This document shows positions 51,736-60,349 of a stretch of 64,000 nucleotides of DNA, piece after piece (the first letter of the stretch is position 1; every line of letters starts with the position of its first letter). The stretch comes from Streptomyces aidingensis (GTDB lineage: Bacteria; Actinomycetota; Actinomycetes; Streptomycetales; Streptomycetaceae). The DNA is taken from the NCBI RefSeq assembly GCF_900112355.1, contig NZ_FOLM01000023.1, positions 1 through 64,000 of the forward strand. Reading direction: 5' to 3'. The translations under genes were made by a program, and so were the position numbers. The notes below the pieces were generated by a model. The model did no database searches and was not told the origin of the DNA. It saw only the letters and a program-made list of their open reading frames with translations.

Positions 51736-52821
51736 CTACTGGCGGATGGACCAGCCGCGTTCCCGCAGTGCCGCGGTGAGCACCGGGGCGACCGCGGGCT
51801 GCACCATGAGCTGCACCAGACCGGCCTGCTGCCCGGTGGCGTGCTCGATCCGCACGTCCTCGACGTTGACCCCGGCCCGCCCGGCGTCGGCGAAGATCCG
51901 GGCCAGCTCGCCGGGCCGGTCGCTGATCAGCACCGCCACCGTCTCATAGGCGGCCGGGGCGGCGCCGTGCTTGCCCGGCACCCGGGCCCGGCCGGCGTTG
52001 CCGCGGCGCAGCACCGCCTCGATGCCGGCCGCGCCGCCGGCCCGCTTGTGCTCGTCGGCGGACTCCAGGGCGCGCAGCGCCCGCACCGTCTCGTCCAGGT
52101 CGGCGGCCACCTCGGCGAGCACATCGGCCACCGGTCCCGGGTTGGCGGACAGGATGTCCACCCACATCGCGGGGTCGGAGGCGGCGATCCGGGTCACGTC
52201 CCGGATGCCCTGCCCGCACAGCCGCACGGCGGCCTCCCCGGCCTCCGCGAGCCGGGCCGCCACCAGGCTGGACAGCAGCTGCGGGGTGTGCGAGACCAGG
52301 GCCACCGCGCGGTCGTGCGCGTCCGCGTCCATCACCACCGGCACCGCCCGGCACAGCGCCACCAGCTCCAGCGCCAGGTTCAGCACCTCGGTGTCGGTGC
52401 CGGCGGTCGGGGTGAGGACCCAGGGCCGGCCCTCGAAGAGTTCGGCGGTGGCCGCCAGCGGCCCGGACCGCTCCCGCCCCGCCATCGGATGGCTGCCCAG
52501 GTAGCGGGTGGTGTCGCAGCCCAGGTCGGCCAGTTCGCGGCGCGGCCGGCCCTTGACGCTGGCCACGTCGAGATAGCCGCGGGCGGCCTCCCGGCGCACG
52601 GCGTCGGCCAGCACCGGAGCGGTGAGCGCGGGCGGCACGGACACCACGGCCAGGTCCACCGGGCCGTCCGGCGGGGCCTCGGTGCCCGCGCCGAGCGCGG
52701 CGGCGGTGCGGACCTGCTCCGGGTCCCGGTCCTCCAGATGGACGCGCACGCCGCGGGCGGAGAGCGCCAGCGCGACGGAGGTGCCGATCAGTCCGGTGCC
52801 GATGACGAGGGCGGAGCGCAT
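51736..52821 (-). CDS. tyrA: prephenate dehydrogenase with ACT domain
   Basis: 361 aa. VIGTGLIGTSVALALSARG (NAD fold), GSHPMAGRERSGP (catalytic His), SHTPQLLSSLVAARL, then a C-terminal ACT regulatory domain (VAVLISDRPGELARIFADAG). It converts prephenate to 4-hydroxyphenylpyruvate in tyrosine synthesis. It is 29 bases downstream of rluB on the same strand. Confidence 0.93.
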   Translation of the reverse strand: MRSALVIGTGLIGTSVALALSARGVRVHLEDRDPEQVRTAAALGAGTEAPPDGPVDLAVVSVPPALTAPVLADAVRREAARGYLDVASVKGRPRRELADLGCDTTRYLGSHPMAGRERSGPLAATAELFEGRPWVLTPTAGTDTEVLNLALELVALCRAVPVVMDADAHDRAVALVSHTPQLLSSLVAARLAEAGEAAVRLCGQGIRDVTRIAASDPAMWVDILSANPGPVADVLAEVAADLDETVRALRALESADEHKRAGGAAGIEAVLRRGNAGRARVPGKHGAAPAAYETVAVLISDRPGELARIFADAGRAGVNVEDVRIEHATGQQAGLVQLMVQPAVAPVLTAALRERGWSIRQ

Positions 52822-52850
52822 TGTCCCAGCCTAGACCGGGGCGCCCGGGC

Positions 52851-53849
52851 CTAGAGACCGACCTCGCGCATGAGCCGGCCCACCTCGGTGTGGGTCATGC
52901 GGCGCAGCTTGCCGGACTTCTGGTCGCCGAGGGCGACCGGGCCGAAGTGGGTGCGCACCAGCTTGTCGACCGGGAAACCGGCCTCGGCCAGCATGCGCCG
53001 CACGATGTGCTTGCGGCCCTCGTGCAGCACCACCTCGACCAGGTAGTTGTTGCCGACCTGGTCCACCACCCGGAAGTCGTCGGCCCGGACGTAGCCGTCC
53101 TCCAGCCGCACGCCCTCGCGCAGCCGCTTGCCCAGGTCGCGCGGGACGGGGCCGGTGATGGCGGCCAGATAGGTCTTGGTGACGCCGAACCGGGGATGGG
53201 TGAGCCGGTGGGCCGCCTCACCGTGGTTGGTGAGCAGGATGATGCCCTCGGTCTCGGCGTCCAGCCGCCCGACGTGGAACAGCCGGGTCTCCCGGTCCTG
53301 GACGTAGTCGCCCAGGCAGGGACGGCCGTCCGGGTCCTCCATCGCGGAGACCACGCCGACCGGCTTGTTCAGGGCGTAGAAGACATGCCGCTGGGAGGTG
53401 ACGGTCAGGCCGTCGACCTTGATCTCGTCCCGGTCGGGGTCGACCCGCCGGCCCTGCTCTTGCACGACCGTGCCGTTGACCTCCACCCGGCCCTGGCCGA
53501 TCAGTTCCTCGCAGCTCCGGCGGGAGCCGAGGCCGGCCCGGGCCAGCACCTTCTGGAGCCGCTCGCCCTCGGGCTCCCCGAAGGTCCTGGGGGGCTTCGC
53601 GGCCGGCTTGCCGTGCCGGGCGCGGTGCCGCTCCTCCACCTCGGCCTCGTACTCCCGGGGCCGGCCCGGGACGGGGCGGCCGGCACCGCGGCGGCCCGCC
53701 CGGCCGCCGCCGGCCCCGCCGGGGTCCTGGGGATGGCGGCGTTCCTCGGGGCGGGGCCGCCCGGCGCGCTGCCGTTTCCGGTCGCGGTCGTTGCCCGCGC
53801 CCCGGTAATTCCTGCTGTTGCCGCTGTTGCTGCTGCCCCTGCTTCGCAT
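52851..53849 (-). CDS. rluB: 23S rRNA pseudouridine synthase RluB-type
   Basis: 332 aa. A long Arg/Gly/Pro-rich disordered head (1-95) precedes an S4 RNA-binding domain (ERLQKVLARAGLGSRRSCEE) and an RsuA/RluB catalytic domain with HVGRLDAETEG (catalytic Asp) and HEGRKHIVRRMLAEAG. It modifies 23S rRNA. It follows scpB after 41 bases, a widely conserved order. Confidence 0.92.
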   Translation of the reverse strand: MRSRGSSNSGNSRNYRGAGNDRDRKRQRAGRPRPEERRHPQDPGGAGGGRAGRRGAGRPVPGRPREYEAEVEERHRARHGKPAAKPPRTFGEPEGERLQKVLARAGLGSRRSCEELIGQGRVEVNGTVVQEQGRRVDPDRDEIKVDGLTVTSQRHVFYALNKPVGVVSAMEDPDGRPCLGDYVQDRETRLFHVGRLDAETEGIILLTNHGEAAHRLTHPRFGVTKTYLAAITGPVPRDLGKRLREGVRLEDGYVRADDFRVVDQVGNNYLVEVVLHEGRKHIVRRMLAEAGFPVDKLVRTHFGPVALGDQKSGKLRRMTHTEVGRLMREVGL

Positions 53850-53890
53850 CGTGTGTTCCGTCTGTCGTCGTCGGCGCGGCGCGCACGGTG

Positions 53891-54595
53891 TTACGCGCCC
53901 AAGGTCTCGGAGCCGTCGCTGTCGTCCGGAGCGAAGGAGGGCATCCCCTCCGGGCTCTCGGCCTCCACGGCATCGGCCTCGGGGAGGAAGGGCGCCAGCT
54001 CGGGAAGCTCGTCCAGGCCGCGCAGGCCCATCCGCTCCAGAAAGTACTGCGTCGTCCCGTACAGGATCGCACCCGTTTCGGGTTCGCTGCCCGCCTCCTC
54101 GATCAGACCCCGCTGGAGCAGGGTGCGGATCACGCCGTCGCAGTTGACGCCGCGCACCGCGGAGACCCGGGACCGGCTGACCGGCTGGCGGTAGGCGACC
54201 ACGGCCAGGGTCTCCAGCGCGGCCTGGGTGAGCCGGGCGGTCTGGCCGTCCAGGACGAAGCGCTCCACGGCGTCGGCGTAGTCGGGGCGGGTGTAGAAGC
54301 GCCAGCCACCGGCCACCTCGCGCAGGTCGAAGCCGCGGCCCTGGGCGGCGTACTCCTCGGCCAGCTCGGCCAGGGCCCGCCGCACCCGGTCGGCGGGACG
54401 CTCCAGCAGCCGGGCCAGGCGGTCCGCGGCCACCGGCTCGTCCACCACCATCAGCACGGCCTCCAGCGCGGGCTTGAGCTCCAGCGCGGCGACCGTGCTC
54501 GCGCCGGCCGGCGGCCGGGCCGCGGGCACGGCGGCGGGGGCGGGGGCGTGGGCGTGGGCGCCGTCCTCGGCCGCCGTCTCCGGTTTCTGGGTCAT
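53891..54595 (-). CDS. scpB: chromosome segregation protein ScpB
   Basis: 234 aa from ATG 54595, overlapping the scpA stop (ATGA). Two winged-helix domains: LKPALEAVLMVVDEPVAADRLA, GFDLREVAGGWRFYTRPDYA, LETLAVVAYRQPVSRSRVSA and GLIEEAGSEPETGAILYGTT. It is a kite partner in the SMC-ScpAB condensin. Confidence 0.95.
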   Translation of the reverse strand: MTQKPETAAEDGAHAHAPAPAAVPAARPPAGASTVAALELKPALEAVLMVVDEPVAADRLARLLERPADRVRRALAELAEEYAAQGRGFDLREVAGGWRFYTRPDYADAVERFVLDGQTARLTQAALETLAVVAYRQPVSRSRVSAVRGVNCDGVIRTLLQRGLIEEAGSEPETGAILYGTTQYFLERMGLRGLDELPELAPFLPEADAVEAESPEGMPSFAPDDSDGSETLGA

Positions 54596-55713
54596 GCCCG
54601 CTTCCTTCCGTGCTCGTTGTGCTGCTGCCGCCGGTCCTCGGTCCCCGGCTCCTGGTCGAACTCGTCGGTCACCAGGGACCGGCCGTCGTCGGCGCCGGTG
54701 CCGCTCCACCGGACGGTGAGCGCGCCCAGCGCCTCTTCCTGGTCCAGGGCCACCGCCCGCTCCCGGTACAGCTCCAGCAGCGCCAGGAAGCGGGCCACCA
54801 CGGTCAGGGTGTCCGGGGCGTCGGCGGTCAGCTCGGCGAAGGTGGCCCGGCCCAGCTCGCGCAGCCGCCCGACCACGATCTCGGCCTGCTCGCGGACGCT
54901 GACCAGCGGGGCGTGGATGTGATCGACATAGACCTCGGGCCGGCGGCGGGGCTGCATGGCCTTGACCGCGAGCCGGGCCAGGCCCTCGGGGCCGACCCGG
55001 AGGACGACCTCGGGCAGCAGTCCGGCATGGTGCGGCTCCAGGCCGACCGTGCGGGGGCGGGACCGCTCCTCCTCGGCCATCCGCCGCTGGAAGACCGCCG
55101 CGACCTGCTTGTACGCCCGGTACTGGAGCAGCCGGGCGAAGAGCAGGTCGCGGGCCTCCAGCAGGGCGAGGTCGTCCTCGTCCTCGACGTGTGCGGAGGG
55201 CAGCAGGCGCGCCGCCTTGAGGTCCAGCAGGGTGGCGGCGACGACCAGGAACTCGGTGGTCTGGTCCAGGTCCCAGTCGCCGCCCATGGCGCGGATATGG
55301 GCCATGAAGTCGTCGGTGACCCGGGACAGCGCGACCTCGGTGACATCCAGCTTGTGCTTGGCGATGAGCTGGAGCAGCAGGTCGAACGGCCCTTCGAAGT
55401 TGTCCAGCACGACCCGGAACCGGCCGTCGTCCGCCGCCGCCCGCTCCGCGGGTTCGCCGGCGGCGGCCCCGCCCGTCTCCGCCGGCTCCGGCACCCGCTC
55501 CGGCACCCGCTCCGGCACATCGGCATCGGCTTCCGCGGCGGCGGGCCCGGCCGGGAGGTGGCCGGGAGCCGGGGCGGCGGCCCCGGGCAGCCGCTCCTCC
55601 CCCGGCGGCGCCCCGCCCGATGCCGGCGGTCCGGGGCGCGCCGGGGCGGGACCCCGGCCGAGGCGGCGGCGGGGGGCCCTGGCCGGGTCCGGAACGGGAT
55701 CGGGCGTGGTCAT
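54592..55713 (-). CDS. scpA: chromosome segregation protein ScpA
   Basis: 373 aa from ATG 55713 (GTG 55722 possible). A Pro/Ala-rich head of about 95 residues precedes the kleisin N-domain VVLDNFEGPFDLLLQLIAKH, HKLDVTEVALSRV and TTEFLVVAATLLDLKAARLL, with the C-terminal winged helix VVARFLALLELYRERAVALD. It bridges SMC heads. It is first of scpA-scpB-rluB-tyrA. Confidence 0.95.
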   Translation of the reverse strand: MTTPDPVPDPARAPRRRLGRGPAPARPGPPASGGAPPGEERLPGAAAPAPGHLPAGPAAAEADADVPERVPERVPEPAETGGAAAGEPAERAAADDGRFRVVLDNFEGPFDLLLQLIAKHKLDVTEVALSRVTDDFMAHIRAMGGDWDLDQTTEFLVVAATLLDLKAARLLPSAHVEDEDDLALLEARDLLFARLLQYRAYKQVAAVFQRRMAEEERSRPRTVGLEPHHAGLLPEVVLRVGPEGLARLAVKAMQPRRRPEVYVDHIHAPLVSVREQAEIVVGRLRELGRATFAELTADAPDTLTVVARFLALLELYRERAVALDQEEALGALTVRWSGTGADDGRSLVTDEFDQEPGTEDRRQQHNEHGRKRA

Positions 55714-55921
55714 CGCGGGCACCCTATCGGGCCGCTCCCGCCGCGCCCGGGGTGCCGCCCCGGGCGGGCGCGCGGCGGGTCGCCCGGCCGTTGCGGCGCC
55801 TTTCGGCCATCGGTGTCACCGCGGCCCGACGTGTTGCCGACACCGGGGCGTCGCGTGCGTCGGGCATACCCGTTCCGGTAGCCACCTGCTATGCGCCAGG
55901 CGAGAAAGGACGGCTGAGACC

Positions 55922-56899
55922 GTGGCACTGTCCGGGACGACCACCGCGCCGAGACGGAGTTCCCCGCTGCCGCGGCTTCCGCTGCGCCAGATCGCCTGTC
56001 TGATTCCGGTCTGCCTGGTGGTGGTCTGGTCCATCGGCAACTGGCCGGTGATCGTGGCGGGGCTCGGCCAGCTGCGGGCCGCCGACCGCCTCTGGCTGCT
56101 GGCCGCCGTCGTCATCACCTGCCTGTGCTGGGTGGCGGTCTGCTTCGCCCGCCAGGGCACGGTGCTGGAGCCGCTGCCCCCCGGACGGCTGCTCGCCACC
56201 CAGTTCGCCGCCGGTGCCGCCAATGACCTGCTGCCCGCCGGAATCGGCGCCCATCTCGTCACCCTGCGCTTCTACCGCCGCTGCGGAGTGCCGCTGACCC
56301 GTGCCTCGGCCTCGCTGGCGCTCTACTCGCTGGCCCTGCCGCTGGCCCGGCTGGTGCTGCTGCTCGTCCTGCTGTCCCTCACCCCGGGCGTGCTGCATCT
56401 GGGCGAGGCGGTACCGGCCGGCCGGACCCTGCTGATGACGCTGCTGGCGCTGACGGCGGCGGCCCTGCTGGTGCTCGTGCTGCTGGCGGTCCGGCCGCTG
56501 CGCGGCGCCGTGCGCGGCTTTCTCGGCGCGGCGCTGACCGACGCCCGGGCGCTGCACATCCGTCCGGCCCGGGTGGCCGCGCTGTGGGGCGGTGCGCTGG
56601 CGTTCCCGGCGCTCCAGGCCGGGGTGCTGGTGACGGTGGCGCTGGCGCTGCGGGCACCGGCGCCCTGGCTGCATGTGGGCATCGCCTATCTGGCCGCCGC
56701 CGCGGCCGTCGGCTTCATTCCGGCGCCGGGCGGGCTGGGCTCGGTGGACGCGGCGCTGCTGGTGACCCTGACGGCGATCGGCACGCCGGTGACCACCGCG
56801 ACCGCGGTGGTGATCGGCTTCCGCGCCATCACCTCCTGGCTACCGCTGCTGCCCGGCGTCCTGGCGCTGTACGCGCTGGTCCGCCGGAAGGTGCTGTGA
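55922..56899 (+). CDS. YbhN/MprF-type flippase-like membrane protein
   Basis: 325 aa from GTG 55922 (AAAGGA about 11 bases upstream). About eight hydrophobic helices of the UPF0104/LPG-synthase transmembrane family, with AAGAANDLLPAGIGAHLVTL and AYLAAAAAVGFIPAPGGLGSVDAALL as conserved loops. It lacks the MprF aminoacyl-transferase domain, so it may move lipid-linked sugars or lipids. It is convergent with the mannosyltransferase gene, overlapping its 3' end by 60 bases. Confidence 0.85.
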   Translation: MALSGTTTAPRRSSPLPRLPLRQIACLIPVCLVVVWSIGNWPVIVAGLGQLRAADRLWLLAAVVITCLCWVAVCFARQGTVLEPLPPGRLLATQFAAGAANDLLPAGIGAHLVTLRFYRRCGVPLTRASASLALYSLALPLARLVLLLVLLSLTPGVLHLGEAVPAGRTLLMTLLALTAAALLVLVLLAVRPLRGAVRGFLGAALTDARALHIRPARVAALWGGALAFPALQAGVLVTVALALRAPAPWLHVGIAYLAAAAAVGFIPAPGGLGSVDAALLVTLTAIGTPVTTATAVVIGFRAITSWLPLLPGVLALYALVRRKVL

Positions 56900-58072
56900 A
56901 CCCGCGCCCACCGGCAGGGCGAGCAGCATGGCGAGCGCGAGCCAGACGTAGGCGTTGCCGCCGAGGAAGCCGCCCACGCCCGGGGCGCCGGACCGCCACA
57001 GCCACACCACGCTGCTGCACAGCAGCACATACGCCCCGACGGCGACGGCGAAGGGCGCCGCGCGGCGGCCCGGCGGGCGGCTCAGCGCGGCGGCCGCCAG
57101 CACGGCCAGCGCCGGCAGCAGCCACACCAGATGGTGGACCCAGGTCACCGGGCTGATCAGACAGGCCGCCGCGCCGGTCAGCGCCGGCCCCGCGGCCGTG
57201 TCGCCGGCCGCCCGGGCGCGCCGCACCCGCCGGGCCCAGACGGCCAGCACCAGCACCACTCCCACCGCCCAGACCGCCCGCCCGGCGTCCCCGGCGCTGC
57301 CGGCGAGCCGGGCCAGCAGGCCCTGCAGGGACTGGTTGGAGATGTAGGCCAGGTCGCCGATGCGGTCGGTGTCGCGCAGCGCCTCGGTCCAGTAGTCGTG
57401 GGAGGTGCCGGGCGCGGCCCAGGCCGCGAGCAGGGTGGCGGCGACGGCGGTGGCGGCGGCCACGGCCGCGGCCCGGCGCCGCCCGGCGAGCAGCAGATAG
57501 CCGATGAACAGCGCCGGGGTGAGTTTGACCGCGGCGGCCAGCCCGGTGCCCAGTCCGGCGAACCGGGCGGCCCGGCCGCCGTGCGCCGCCAGCCGGGTGT
57601 CCGCCAGCACCAGGGCCAGCAGCACCAGATTGACCTGGCCGAAGCTGAGCGTGTCGCGGACCGGTTCCAGCAGCAGCACCAGACAGCCGGTGACCGCCAG
57701 CGCGTACCGGCGGCCGTGCACCCGGCCGCGCAGCACCGGCCCGGCGAGCAGCACGACCACCGCCGCGGTGGCGGCGGCGTTCACCAGCAGACCGGCGGTC
57801 AGGGCGGCGGGCCAGTCCAGCAGGGCCAGCGGCAGCATGCACAGCGCGGCGAAGGGCGGATAGGTGAAGCCGTAGTCCTGGCCCGGCACCCGGTAGCCGT
57901 AGAGCGGGCCGCCGTCGTGCACCCAGTGGTGCACCGCCTCGTGGTAGACACGCAGGTCGAACCAGTTCCGGTGCAGCGGGACGGTGGCCAGGAACAGGCC
58001 CACCGCGGCGGCCAGGAGCAGCAGGGCCGGCAGCCGGCCGGTCACCCGCGCACCGCCCGGGAGGCGGATCAT
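56840..58072 (-). CDS. GT87-type polyprenol-phosphomannose mannosyltransferase
   Basis: 410 aa from ATG 58072, overlapping the upstream stop (ATGA). A multi-spanning GT-C enzyme: RNWFDLRVYHEAVHHWVHDG (catalytic Asp loop), DYGFTYPPFAALCMLPLAL, DTLSFGQVNLVLLALVLADT and LISPVTWVHHLVWLLPAL. It is similar to alpha-1,2-mannosyltransferases of the PimE/GT87 group. It would add mannose to an outer lipid or glycan. Its final 20 codons are antisense to the flippase-like gene. Confidence 0.85.
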   Translation of the reverse strand: MIRLPGGARVTGRLPALLLLAAAVGLFLATVPLHRNWFDLRVYHEAVHHWVHDGGPLYGYRVPGQDYGFTYPPFAALCMLPLALLDWPAALTAGLLVNAAATAAVVVLLAGPVLRGRVHGRRYALAVTGCLVLLLEPVRDTLSFGQVNLVLLALVLADTRLAAHGGRAARFAGLGTGLAAAVKLTPALFIGYLLLAGRRRAAAVAAATAVAATLLAAWAAPGTSHDYWTEALRDTDRIGDLAYISNQSLQGLLARLAGSAGDAGRAVWAVGVVLVLAVWARRVRRARAAGDTAAGPALTGAAACLISPVTWVHHLVWLLPALAVLAAAALSRPPGRRAAPFAVAVGAYVLLCSSVVWLWRSGAPGVGGFLGGNAYVWLALAMLLALPVGAGSQHLPADQRVQRQDAGQQR

Positions 58073-59499
58073 CCCGGTCCCGGTCCCGGGCGCGGCGGCG
58101 GCAGCGGCGGCAGCACGGACGGGGCCGCGCCGAGGCGGCGGGCCCACCACAGCGCCGGCAGCGCGCAGAGACCGCCGCAGACGGCCAGCGCCACCTGGCC
58201 GCCGTCCGGGGCGAAGCCGCTGGGCAGCACGGCGAAGGCGAGCACCCCGCTGGCAGCCGCCAGGCCGCTGCGGGCGGCTCCACCGGGCGCCGCGGCGGCC
58301 ACCAGGAACACCCCCCACAGCACATACCAGGGACGGATGGCGGGGCCGAGCACGGCCAGGGCGGTCAGCGACAGGCCCAGCGCGTACAGCGGGGCGGACG
58401 CGGGACGCCGCAGCCACAGCACCAGCACGGCGGCGCACAGCACCGCCAGGCCCAGCAGCTGCCAGGCGGGCTGGGCGAAATGGGCCAGTCCGCTGCCGGC
58501 CGCCCGCAGCGCGCCCTGGGTGATGCGGCCCAGCACGCTGACCGGCGCCCAGTTGTCCGGCGAGACGGGGGTGCGCAGGGCCCCGATCCAGCCGTAGCCG
58601 TGGCCGGTGACGGCGGTGGCCAGCACGGTGGTGACCAGGGCGGTGCCGGTGACCGCCGCCCCGGCCCGCCACCAGCGGGCGCGGCCGGCCGGCCGGCGGG
58701 CCCGCAGCGAGACCACGGCCAGCAGGCCGAGCGCGGCGGGGACCTTGACCAGCGCGGCCAGCGTGACCAGCACGGTGGCCAGCACCGGGGCGAGGAACCG
58801 GCGCCGGCCGAGCGCGGCCACCAGCCCGGTGCCCAGCAGACCGAGCATGACGGCGTCGTTGTGCGCGCCGCCGACCAGATGCAGCAGCACCAGCGGGTTG
58901 AGCGCGCCGAGCCACAGCGCGCGGCCGGGGTCGGTGCCGCAGGCACGGGCCAGCGGGGGGAGCGAGAGCACCATCAGTGCCACGCCGAGCAGGGCGAGCA
59001 GCCGCATGCCCAGCACCCCGGCCCAGACCTCGGCCCGGGCCAGGTCGTTGATGACCGAGGCGAAGGAGAGGAAGACCGGGCCGTAGGGCGTGGGGGTGTG
59101 CTGCCAGGCGGGCGCGACCTCCGCGGCCAGCGGTCCGCCGAGGTCGGCCGGCCCCTGCGTGTAGACGTCCAGCCGGGCGTCCGCCATGGCGCCCTGGGCG
59201 AGATAGCTGTAGACGTCCCGGCTGAACAGCGGCGGGGCGAGCAGCAGCGGCGCGGCCCACAGGGCGAGGGTGGCCAGCAGCCGGCCGGGGGCGGGCGGAT
59301 CGGTGCCGCGCACGGTGCGGCCCAGCCGGGCCCAGGCGGCCACCAGCAGCACCAGGCCGAAATAGGTGGCGGCCAGTCCGGCGGCGGCCCGTCCGGCGGG
59401 GAGCTCCATGACCCGCTGCACGGAGAGCGCGCCGGCGCTGCTGCCGCCCGCGGCCAGCGCCGCGGTGCCCGCCAGGCCCACCAGGCGGCAGCGCCGCAT
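58069..59499 (-). CDS. MptB-like alpha-1,6-mannosyltransferase (GT-C)
   Basis: 476 aa from ATG 59499. About 13 hydrophobic helices. The signature region PLFSRDVYSYLAQGAMADA, LDVYTQGPADLGGPL and WQHTPTPYGPVFLSF, then LGALNPLVLLHLVGGAHNDA, matches polyprenol-phosphomannose-dependent MptB-type enzymes. Mycobacterial MptB extends lipomannan; Streptomyces lacks full lipoarabinomannan, so the acceptor here is unclear. It forms a two-gene unit with the GT87 enzyme. Confidence 0.85.
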   Translation of the reverse strand: MRRCRLVGLAGTAALAAGGSSAGALSVQRVMELPAGRAAAGLAATYFGLVLLVAAWARLGRTVRGTDPPAPGRLLATLALWAAPLLLAPPLFSRDVYSYLAQGAMADARLDVYTQGPADLGGPLAAEVAPAWQHTPTPYGPVFLSFASVINDLARAEVWAGVLGMRLLALLGVALMVLSLPPLARACGTDPGRALWLGALNPLVLLHLVGGAHNDAVMLGLLGTGLVAALGRRRFLAPVLATVLVTLAALVKVPAALGLLAVVSLRARRPAGRARWWRAGAAVTGTALVTTVLATAVTGHGYGWIGALRTPVSPDNWAPVSVLGRITQGALRAAGSGLAHFAQPAWQLLGLAVLCAAVLVLWLRRPASAPLYALGLSLTALAVLGPAIRPWYVLWGVFLVAAAAPGGAARSGLAAASGVLAFAVLPSGFAPDGGQVALAVCGGLCALPALWWARRLGAAPSVLPPLPPPRPGPGPG

Positions 59500-59725
59500 C
59501 TCGTCACGTTTCCCCGTGCCCGGCACACCGGCAGACTGCTCACCCCCGATGACCCGCGGGCAACCCGGTCCCCACCCCCGGGCGACCACCACATGTCGCA
59601 CAGCGCAACACCCGGGCACCGGCCCCGGGCGGGTGCGGGGAAGGGGTCCTCGATCGATGCGGACGGAAAGGGGAGGGGAACCGGCCCGGAAGGGCGGTGC
59701 CGGCACCGGGACGGGCGCGGCCCGG

Positions 59726-59744
59726 CCGGCGGGGACGCCGCCGG
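59726..59744. terminator. hairpin after the parA-like operon
   Basis: CCGGCGG-GGACG-CCGCCGG, 12 bases after the stop of the small basic-linker protein gene (minus). The remaining bases to 59500 hold the mannosyltransferase promoter, not otherwise recognisable. Confidence 0.35.
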
Positions 59745-59755
59745 GGACCCGGTCG

Positions 59756-60349
59756 CTAGCTCGCGCGCAGGCGGCGCACCAGGATGCTGGCCTCGCCGCG
59801 GGATTCCAGGTCGGCCAGGACCACGGCGACCGCCTCGCGGACGATCCGGCCGCGGTCCACCGCCAGCCCGTGCTCGCCGCGCAGCACCAGCCGCGCCTGC
59901 TCCAGGTCCATCAGCTCCTCGGCGGAGACATAGACCGTGATCTTCTCGTCGTGGCGTTCCCGGCCGCTGGGGCGGCGGGCCATCCGCCCGGCCCGGCCGC
60001 CGGCGCGCTGCGCCGCGGCCTGCTGCTGGCCGGCCGCGGCGGCGCGGCCCTTGGCGCCGCCGGCGCGCGCGCCGGCGGCCGGGCCGCGCTTGGACTGGCC
60101 GGGGACCGAGGGTTCCCGGCTGTTGCCGGAGGAGGCGGGCGCCGCCTCCGCGGTGCCGGAGGTGTGCGGCCGGGGGCCGTCCTCCGGATCACCGCCGGCC
60201 GCCTGGTCCCCGCCCGGTGCGGGGCCCTGCTGCCGTGCCGCCGCGGCCTCCTCCTGGGAGGCGTCCGCGGCGTGCTCGTGCGGGGTGGACGGCTGCACCG
60301 CCGCACCACCCGTGGTACGGAACAATTCGTCTGCTGCCGGAAGACTCAC
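59756..60349 (-). CDS. ParA-linked hypothetical protein
   Basis: 197 aa from GTG 60349, overlapping the ParA stop (GTGA). A long Ala/Gly/Pro/Gln-rich disordered region (1-125) is followed by a compact C-terminal domain, HDEKITVYVSAEELMDLEQA, LRGEHGLAVDRGRIVREAVA and VVLADLESRGEASILVRRL. It resembles a ribbon-helix-helix-like or ParG-type DNA-binding fold. It probably partners the ParA-like ATPase in place of ParB. From memory, the gene sits between parA and scpA in Streptomyces. Confidence 0.75.
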   Translation of the reverse strand: MSLPAADELFRTTGGAAVQPSTPHEHAADASQEEAAAARQQGPAPGGDQAAGGDPEDGPRPHTSGTAEAAPASSGNSREPSVPGQSKRGPAAGARAGGAKGRAAAAGQQQAAAQRAGGRAGRMARRPSGRERHDEKITVYVSAEELMDLEQARLVLRGEHGLAVDRGRIVREAVAVVLADLESRGEASILVRRLRAS

